A DNA stretch of 64,000 nucleotides from Paguma larvata (Eukaryota > Chordata > Mammalia > Carnivora > Viverridae). A program made the translations under genes and the position numbers. The notes under the pieces were generated by a model, which saw only the letters and a program-made list of their open reading frames with translations, was not told the origin of the DNA and ran no database searches. Location: NCBI GenBank assembly GCA_030068075.1, contig CM057831.1, forward strand, positions 8,073,464-8,137,463, in the 5' to 3' direction. Shown one piece after another: positions 57,396 through 64,000 of the stretch (position 1 is the first letter of the stretch; each line of letters begins with the position of its first letter).

Positions 57396-57425
57396 ACTTA
57401 CCTAAAAGAAAGAGGAGAGAACACT
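57396..57425 (-). other. juxtaposed 3'/5' splice site, possible recursive-splicing site
   Basis: On the minus strand a 21-base pyrimidine tract (TTCTCTCCTCTTTCTTTT core) runs into TAG|GTAAGT with nothing between. The AG is at 57403-57402 and GTAAGT at 57401-57396. A branch-point-like TTTAC lies about 25 bases upstream. This is the architecture of recursive (ratchet) sites known from long vertebrate introns, which also use a short following exon; a weak 5' site ATG|GTAGTA lies 83 bases downstream. Confidence 0.4.
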
Positions 57426-57861
57426 GTAAATGCAGGTACCTCTCAGACACTTTACCTACAGAAATATTAAAATACACTTTCATTTTGTCATCCATACATT
57501 TTGAGCACAGTAGTATAAGAAGAGTGATTTCTTTACAGCTCTTAATTTTTCAAGGCCATCTTGCATTTTTTGTGATGGACAATTTAAATTCCGGTCTTTT
57601 TCCCACTTTACCCTAGAATAGTTTGTGTTTTTTGGGATGCTTTAATATCTTTGAAAGACTGATGAGTCCTCTTCTCCAGAAAATTAAATAGAGACACCTC
57701 TTTCATAGAGCTTCAGTGAGTTCAAAGTCCTCTTACAGTTTACTCACTGACCCTGTATGACAAACATCTGATATGAGCCTGGACTGTAAGAGATCCCTTG
57801 ATCTTAAACATGCTTCAAATGGCTTCAGAATCCCACATAAACTTTAAATTCCTAAAAATGT

Positions 57862-58042
57862 GGGATGCCTGGGTGGCTCGGTTGGTGAGGTGTCCGACTC
57901 TTGGTTTTGGCTCTGGTCATGATCTCATAGTTCATGACTTTGAGCCCCACGTTGGTGTGGAGCCTGCTTGGGATTCTCTCTCTCTCCTCTCCTATTCTCT
58001 CTCTCTCTCTCTCTCTCTCAAAAATAAATAATAAAATAAGTT
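57862..58042 (+). mobile_element. carnivore tRNA-Lys SINE, older subfamily
   Basis: Head GGGATGCCTGGGTGGCTCGG, GGCTCTGGTCATGATCTC, short body CCACGTTGGTGTGGAGCCTGCTTGGGATTC, CT repeat, AAATAAATAAT. AATTCCTA at 57847-57854 recurs at 58043-58050, with imperfect similarity beyond. Confidence 0.92.
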
Positions 58043-58227
58043 AATTCCTACAAAGTGCATGATATACGTACAAAACCACACCCAACAAATGCAAAAGGAA
58101 TATTCTTTAACACACATGACACACAAAAAATTGGGCAAGACCAGGTGGCAAAGAAAAGTGTGTGGAAATAGCAAAGAAATGACAACTACTTGGATGCTAA
58201 CTAGATCTGTTAAAAAATTTAAACTTT

Positions 58228-58446
58228 TTTTTAAAAATTTTTTAACGTTTATTTATTTTTGAGAGACATAGAGACAGAGCGTGAGCAGGGGAAGGGCACA
58301 GAGAGGGGGAGATAGAGAATCTGAAGCAGGCTCCAGGCTCCGAGCCATCAGCACAGAGCCCAATGCGGGGCTCAAACTCACAGACCGTGAGATCATGACC
58401 TGAGCTGAAGTCGGCCGCTTAACCAACTGAGTCACCCAGGCGCCCC
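58228..58446 (-). mobile_element. carnivore tRNA-Lys SINE (SINEC_Fc type)
   Basis: In reverse: GGGGCGCCTGGGTGACTCAG head, GAGTTTGAGCCCC, body CTGATGGCTCGGAGCCTGG, CT stretch, AAATAAACGTT. The duplication TAAAAAATTTAAACTTT / TAAAAATTCAAACTTT lies at 58211-58227 and 58447-58462. Confidence 0.95.
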
Positions 58447-58462
58447 TAAAAATTCAAACTTT

Positions 58463-58579
58463 GAATAAATTAAAAACCAAACAAACCAAAGAATCACCAG
58501 GAAAACCTATAAAAGGTATGTCTGTCTGTCCGTGTGTGTGTGTGTATGTGTGTTGAATGTTGGGGTGAGGAGCTCTAAC
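58463..58579. other. short unique sequence with GT repeat
   Basis: TCTGTCTGTCCGTGTGTGTG and similar units at about 58519-58555. Otherwise unrecognised; it may be decayed upstream L1. Confidence 0.5.
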
Positions 58580-59732
58580 AGATAACATATTAGAAACCTT
58601 CTATAAAAATAGTGTGGTTTTGCTGTAGAAATAAACAGACCGATGGAATAAAACAAAAAGCGGAGAGTCTCGCCCAAGTGTACTTGGAAAACTAGTATAT
58701 GGTAAGGTAACATCTCAGATCCATGGCGAAAAAGATGAATTTTTTAATAAATGTTGTTTCGACAACTGGATGCCTGTGGAAAAAGTTAAACTGTCCCCAC
58801 ATCCCACGTTATCCGCACTCCAGATGGACCCTATTTCCACAATGAAAAACAAAATCACGATTCTGGAGAAAACAAATCGGAGCGAATGAATCCCAATCTC
58901 AAGGAGAGCGCGGAAAGGTAGATCCGGAGAGAAAAACCAAATTTGTCTACTACATAAAAACATACTTAGAAGTAAAAAGTGTTTTGCGTAGGAAAAAGTG
59001 CCGCCAGCAAAAGACAAATGACCTACTTGAAAAAGATATTTGCAACGGATTACAAACAAATAATCTGCCTTAGATACAAAGGGTTCCTAAAAAAAAAAAA
59101 ATTCTACCAAAAAAAGAGCAACATCCCCAAAGAAAAGCAGGTACAGGAGCAGAGAATATACAGAGAATAAGTGAAAAGGGCCCCAAACAGGTGAACAGAT
59201 GCTCAACATCGCTCCTAATAAGAGACGTGCATTCATTGCTCACTGATAGGATTGGCAAACACCCAGAAGTCTGACAACATACTCCGTTTGCGAGGCCGAG
59301 GGGAAACAGCACCTCTGTGTCCCGCTGTGGGAAGGCAAACTGGTACAAACCCCTTACGAAGGCGAGGTGGCAGATTCTGGTAGAGATGTACATTTGTAAA
59401 TCAGTATAGAGGCTGAAGGAGAAAATCCGTGAAGAAAACAAAAAATGGATGCTTCAATAAATGGGAGCGATAGAATCCCAGAAAACGCAGGAAGAGGCAT
59501 GGAGACCGACCGAAAGTCATGTGGCAAACACCCCAAGAAAGGATGCTTATGTCACAAAGGGCAACGGTAATTTCAGCGTGGACGAAGGTGGCCGATACCA
59601 CCGTAGCCTCCTGTGGTCGAAGGTAACATCTGGGGAAACTGGATGAAAGGTCTATGGGAATTTATTTTGGCAACTGTGCTGTAATTCTGAAATTTTTAAA
59701 GTTTACACTGTTTTCAAAAATTAAACAAAAAG
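58580..59732 (+). mobile_element. L1M-type ORF2 C-terminal part and 3' end (copy 1)
   Basis: Segments in L1 order: AAAAATAGTGTGGTTTTGCT, AACAGACCGATGGAATAAAA, TTTAATAAATGTTGTTTCGAC AACTGGATGCCTGTGG, AAAGATATTTGCAACGGATT, GGGCCCCAAACAGGTGAACA GATGCTCAACATCGCTC, and a 3' end GGTCTATGGGAATTTATTTT GGCAACTGTGC. No open frame remains. It is unusually CpG-rich: four CpGs each in 58861-58920 and 59281-59340. Confidence 0.8.
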
Positions 59733-59733
59733 C

Positions 59734-59858
59734 AGGGGCACCTGGCTGGCTCGATCAGTAGAGTGTGCGACTCTTGATCTTGGGGTCATGAGCTCAAGCC
59801 CCATGTTGGGCGTAGAGCTTACTGAAAAAAAAATCAATAAAAAACATTTCTTAAAAAA
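59734..59858 (+). mobile_element. SINEC_b-type short tRNA SINE
   Basis: GGGGCACCTGGCTGGCTCGA, TGCGACTCTTGATCTTGGGG, GAGCTCAAGCCCCATGTTGG GCGTAGAGCTTACTG, then an A-rich tail. This short type lacks the CT-rich body. It sits at the junction of the two L1M pieces. Confidence 0.9.
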
Positions 59859-59879
59859 AATTGTTTCCTTTTTTAAAAA

Positions 59880-61275
59880 ACTGAGACAATAAGATACCCA
59901 TATGGAAAAAAACTAAAATGAAACTCTTACTTCATGCCATACGCAAAAAATTTGATAAGTTAACGAAAAGTAAAAAACGAAACTCTGAAACTTTGAAAAA
60001 AAATTTTGCATGACCTTGAGCCTGCCTACATTAAAATTAACAAGTTTTGTACAAAAGACAGCATAAAGCAAAAAGGCAAGCCATATACTTGAAATGCACA
60101 TATCCGACAAGGCAAAAGATTAGTATTCAGAATATAAAGAATTTCTGCATATCAAAAAGAAAGACAAAACAATCCAATAGAAAAACAGACAAAAGATCTG
60201 ATCAGGCAACTGACAGAAGAAAACCCAAATGGCCAATATATATAAAATGATACTCAACCTCACGAGTGAGGAAAATACAAATGAAACGAAGAAGGTATCT
60301 TTTCACTGCCATCAAACTGACAAAGATTTTGTTGTCTGGCGCTACCAGTGTAGGAGACAGGAAGCTACTGGGGGATGCACACAGTGCGTTTGAGAGCGTC
60401 GGTGGGCCCGGTCACAATGGTCGGAGGGGGCAGTGTCCAAAGCATGTCCACTTCTGGGTATGACCCCAGAGAAACTCCTACACGCGTTCCAAAGCAGAAG
60501 ACTATGCAGGGAGATATGTACCACTATACTGGTGGAAGCACTGGGGCTTAGAATCAAATGCTGGGGGTGCCGGGGGGTTCAGTCGGTGAAGCGCCCGACT
60601 TCAGCTCAGGTCATGATCTCGTGGTTTGTGAGTTCGAACCCCCGCTTGGGGCTCTGTGCTGACAGCTCAGAGCCTGGAGCCTGCTTCAGATTCTGCGTCT
60701 CCCTCTCTTTCTGCTCCTCCCTACTCAGGTTCTATTCTCTCTGTCCTTCAAAAAGTAAATAAATACTAAAAAAAAAAAAAAAAAAATCAAATGCTGAAAA
60801 TGGCCTACGAGCTCGTCATAAGGTCAATAAATGACTCAACCGTGGCAGAGGCACCAAATAGAGGAATGCACAGTAGTAACCACAGCTACCAGCATCGAGA
60901 TGATTAAATCGTACAAAGACAGGGTGAAGGTAAAAAGCGAATTTCAGACCATGGGCACCATGATGGTATCTGTCTCATTATGCTTAATAATTTATTAAAA
61001 CCATGCAAAACTACTGCACATTACTTAGGGACACACGTTTGTAGGAAAAGGATTACCGCAGATACGGAGGTGATAAATGCTGAATTCAGGGTTCTAGTTC
61101 AACCCTCGGAAGGAGCATGGGAGGTTAGGAGAGGGAGAGGCAAGTAACAGTTTGTACATACGAAAACACGACCAGAAAATGTGGCAAAGCTAGGCGTGGC
61201 TATTTCCTATGGTACTTTCTATAAGCTTTTCCATGAATGCAAAATGCATAACTTCAAAAAGAATATACATAATAA
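59880..61275 (+). mobile_element. L1M-type ORF2 C-terminal part and 3' end (copy 2), split by a SINE
   Basis: Starts with GATACCCATATGGAAAAAAAC, the same ORF2 region as copy 1 near 58790, then GCAAGCCATATACTTGAAATGCACATATCCGACAAGGC, AACCCAAATGGCCAATATAT, GATACTCAACCTCACGAG, CATCAAACTGACAAAG, CACTTCTGGGTATGACCCCA and AATAAATGACTCAACCG. After the SINE it runs through a 3' UTR to about 61275 (TGCATAACTTCAAAAAGAAT). No open frame remains. Confidence 0.8.
60564..60784 (+). mobile_element. carnivore tRNA-Lys SINE nested in L1M copy 2
   Basis: Head GGGGTGCCGGGGGGTTCAGTCGG, B box GAGTTCGAACCCC, feliform body CTGACAGCTCAGAGCCTGG, AAATAAATACT and an 18-base A tail. A 12-bp perfect duplication AATCAAATGCTG lies at 60552-60563 and 60785-60796. 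Confidence 0.97.
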
Positions 61276-63954
61276 ATACAGGTCTTTTACTGTTCAATGA
61301 CTCTTCAGCTGGATTTTGCCGAACTTTGAAGAATTTTTGCAGTTTTTTTCACTACGGTATTTCTTTTTCCTGGGTTGTTATATTGGTATAAACACACTCG
61401 GGTTATCTTTAGATCCCACATTCTAAGACTAAAGCTGCCTTATTAACTTAAAGATACCCAAATACTACCTCTCCTCATTATTCATATATTCAGTTGTTTC
61501 CTTAAGGATTTTGATTCGGAAAATTTCTAACCAAGTCCCTCTGGAGTATGCGAACCCTTAGAATATATTTAAGATGTTAAGATGTTTTAAAGAGGTCTGA
61601 TTTAAAAAAAAATCAGATCATTTATGATGCCTTTAATGAAGGCTAAATAACCAAATAAAATTGCATATTCCATAATAAATGTCAGGTTACACATTACTAC
61701 GCTATTTGTATGGTGAAAGTGATAGATAATTGCGAAATACCCCATTGTCGAGGAAGCATGATAAAAATTTAATGATCTTGTGTCGGGTTTATATATAAGA
61801 GAGGCATTTCCCCACAGCACCCTCAGTATTAAGTGCTATCGCTCCTGAATCCCCCCACCAGCAACCGTAAAGCATCCCCGCCCGGAAGGTCCACACACTC
61901 TGGCCTTGGAAATGCTACAGAGGTTTGGATGCAGGCTAGACCCCGTGCACCTGTTTGCTGCTCTTTCCCAAGAAGTTGTTCTCCACCGACTAATAATGTT
62001 AACAACAAAGCCAGGAATCTAACTTCGTTTCTCTCACATACTAATTTCACAAAGGGAAAAAATTCAGTTCTGTGGCTTACTGTCTCTCAAGTCACACCAG
62101 GCAACGGCTCAATGAAAACCTGTGGCCACTGTAAGGAGAAAGCAAGGGTGTCACGCTGGGGCCAGCCACGCCTCAGGGTAGAAAGGTGGGAGCATTTGAT
62201 TTCATTCAACACAGCCTAAATGCCTGGGTGTCCCCTCCCCCAAAACCTGATAGTCAATATTATCCTACTGTCAGTTTCAAAAACCCATGCCAAGACCGTG
62301 ATGTTAATTTCAAGTGACCGGCTGTTGTCTAAAGCCAGGGTGTTAGTTTTTGTATATTAAATAAGCATAAGCAACTTTAAATGGCAAATAGCCCTCTTAA
62401 CTATCACATTTCTAGAAGTGTAGTGTTCTCCCAGCCCTGGGGGCCTGGGTGGGGGATAGGGATAACTTGCCTGTGGGCTCAGAAACTGAATGAGAAGTTT
62501 CAGCCTGAAGTCCATTCTCAAACAGAGCCCTCGAAAAAAACTTGGAAGGAAGTGGAAACGTTGGTACGAACACCTTAAACAAAAGCCACACCGGTCAATG
62601 GGAGTAAGAATAAAGCGATGACATCTCCTGAAAATACGAATAACACCAGTCCGATCTGGTATTCACGTTCCTCTGCCTAGAGAAATCGTGTCGATTTTAG
62701 TTCCTCCAACAAGAGATTTTTTTTTCCCCAGGACAACGGCTCATTTCTCTCTACTACAGCTAGTTGGCTGTCCCGGATCAGCTGAAATCCCCGCACAGCT
62801 CAAGCTCTGGGACTGAAACCAAAAGGAATAAATCAACGAAGGCCTGGATTCCGATCTTACTAGGCAGGCCAGCGCTCTTTCGAGATGAGGAGCGGCCAAA
62901 AGCTGCGGGGAAGTTCACAACTGCCTCGGTCCGTGACCTAAAACGACGGGACAGAGGAGGTCTCTGCCCCTGTCTGATCCTAGGAAACCTCCTTTAATCC
63001 TTCTGCTACGCCATATTGCATCACGGAGGTGCCATGCCGCTCTTCCTCCAGCACACAGCATCCAGAATCAACTCGACTCCAAGGAAATTAGTTAAGACAT
63101 CACTCTTGCACGGAACAGTTCCTAAACAGTCACAACCCTGACATACGAGAGGTCCACGTTACCGCATCGCCTGGAGGCTGCGGGGCAGTGGGGAGATGCG
63201 GGCAGAAAATACTTATTCCAACAGAAAAGCTCCACCCTGATGTCGTTCCAGAAAGAGAACACTGGCAGGAACCTCAGATTTTGTGCTTTCCGCCGCTCCT
63301 GAGACGAAATAGATTTTAGTTCTCATCCGGTAATATGAAACAAACCAAAAGCAGACAGCCCGGCAGGTACGAACTCTAGATGCACAGTGTCACACACCAT
63401 CCGTTCAAAAGGGGCAAGAGGCGGCCCAGGAAGTTGTAAAGTGTATGAAGAGACAGATGACAAACATTAAAAAAAAAAAAAAAAATCCCGATCGAGTGAA
63501 CAGCCATCAAGGAGTTCACCTGAGCAGGAGACTTCAAAGGCCAGATAAGAAAGAACAAAGCAAGAGGCTTACGTGGAAAACTCCTCAACGAGCAAAAATA
63601 ATAAAGCAAAACTAAACTTCAATTTCTACAGGAATGCTGGCATCTCGGCACTCAAAGCCCGCACCATAACCCCTCTTTGTACACAAGGGAAATGTGATCC
63701 CGAATCCGTACGGCACATAGTCACTGGAGCCAACTACCAGGTAGGGCTAATCCCCGAAACAAGATTTCCTAAGAAATCACATTCTCCGCTTTATCCCTTT
63801 TTCTGTTTTTTGTTTTTATTTTTTTTTTGGGGGGGTGGGTCCTCTTGTTTGGTCTTTCTCTTCTTTCACTGTTAACTATTAGCATACCAAAGAAACAAAC
63901 CTTGAAAAACCATCTTCACTCAATCACTGCATCAAGTCCTCTTGAACCCGAGGG
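61276..63954. other. unique stretch, no gene recognised
   Basis: AT-rich to about 61830, then CpG- and GC-richer to 63300. A 128-codon frame at 61833-62219 (plus) and a 100-codon frame at 63573-63875 have no splice or domain support. A runs occur at 61604-61612 and 63469-63485, and a T/G run at 63806-63838. Confidence 0.45.
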
Positions 63955-63968
63955 CCCCCCCCCCCCCC
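63955..63968 (+). repeat. C homopolymer run
   Basis: Fourteen C bases in a row, flanked by GAGGG and GAGATAAAGGG. Length calls here are unreliable. Confidence 0.85.
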
Positions 63969-64000
63969 GAGATAAAGGGCCGTGGAATTATGGGTTCTTA

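Noticed and set aside
1..64000. CRISPR arrays, bacterial operons, phage or plasmid features
   Set aside because: The repeat content is wholly mammalian; there are no regularly spaced direct repeats and no dense coding.

Overview
The window is nuclear DNA from a feliform carnivore, most likely a felid. The evidence is 24 tRNA-Lys-derived carnivore SINEs. Most have a body ending in GACAGCTCAGAGCCTGGAG, which is typical of the cat SINEC_Fc group, followed by a CT-rich stretch and an A-rich AATAAA tail. All other recognisable content is ordinary eutherian repeat: MIR, L2, old L1M and HAL1 LINEs, hAT-Charlie (MER-type) transposons and one solo MLT1 LTR. Repeat families and limits were judged by eye against remembered consensus sequences; no search was run.

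No protein-coding gene, tRNA, rRNA or CRISPR array can be supported. The longest open frame is about 152 codons and looks like chance. The window reads as intergenic or deep-intronic DNA. The gene-like signals are splice-site based and low confidence: short open segments next to strong 5' splice sites at about 25.6, 29.2, 45.85 and 52.16 kb on the plus strand and 34.2 and 56.7 kb on the minus strand, and a juxtaposed 3'/5' splice site on the minus strand at 57.40 kb that looks like a recursive-splicing (ratchet) point of a long intron.

Layout. 0-3.8 kb: unique DNA with two SINEs. 3.8-20.4 kb: no tRNA-SINE at all, only MIR, L2, a short L1 3' end, an L1M 3' end and CA microsatellites, with AT-rich stretches that could be conserved non-coding DNA. 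20.4-24.5 kb: three SINEs and a hAT remnant. 25.4-28.9 kb: a candidate exon, a solo MLT1 LTR with a perfect 5-bp duplication, and a near-complete HAL1-like half-LINE carrying two nested SINEs. 29-33.7 kb: SINEs, one with an apparent 3' transduction, then two L1M 3' ends and MIRs. 34-42 kb: mostly unique DNA, an AAT microsatellite, a hAT element with a nested SINE, and one MIR. 42.9-53.4 kb: dense SINEs and old L1M pieces. 53.4-57.4 kb: unique, CpG-rich in places. 57.4-61.3 kb: the possible recursive splice site, then two head-to-tail L1M 3' portions carrying nested or adjacent SINEs. 61.3-64 kb: unique, ending near a 14-base C run.

A general oddity is the number of CpGs, even inside very old L1M copies where deamination should have removed them. 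I did not find a convincing new biological system. The best leads are the possible recursive splice site, the SINE 3' transduction, the candidate exon at 25.5 kb and the CpG-rich state of the old repeats.
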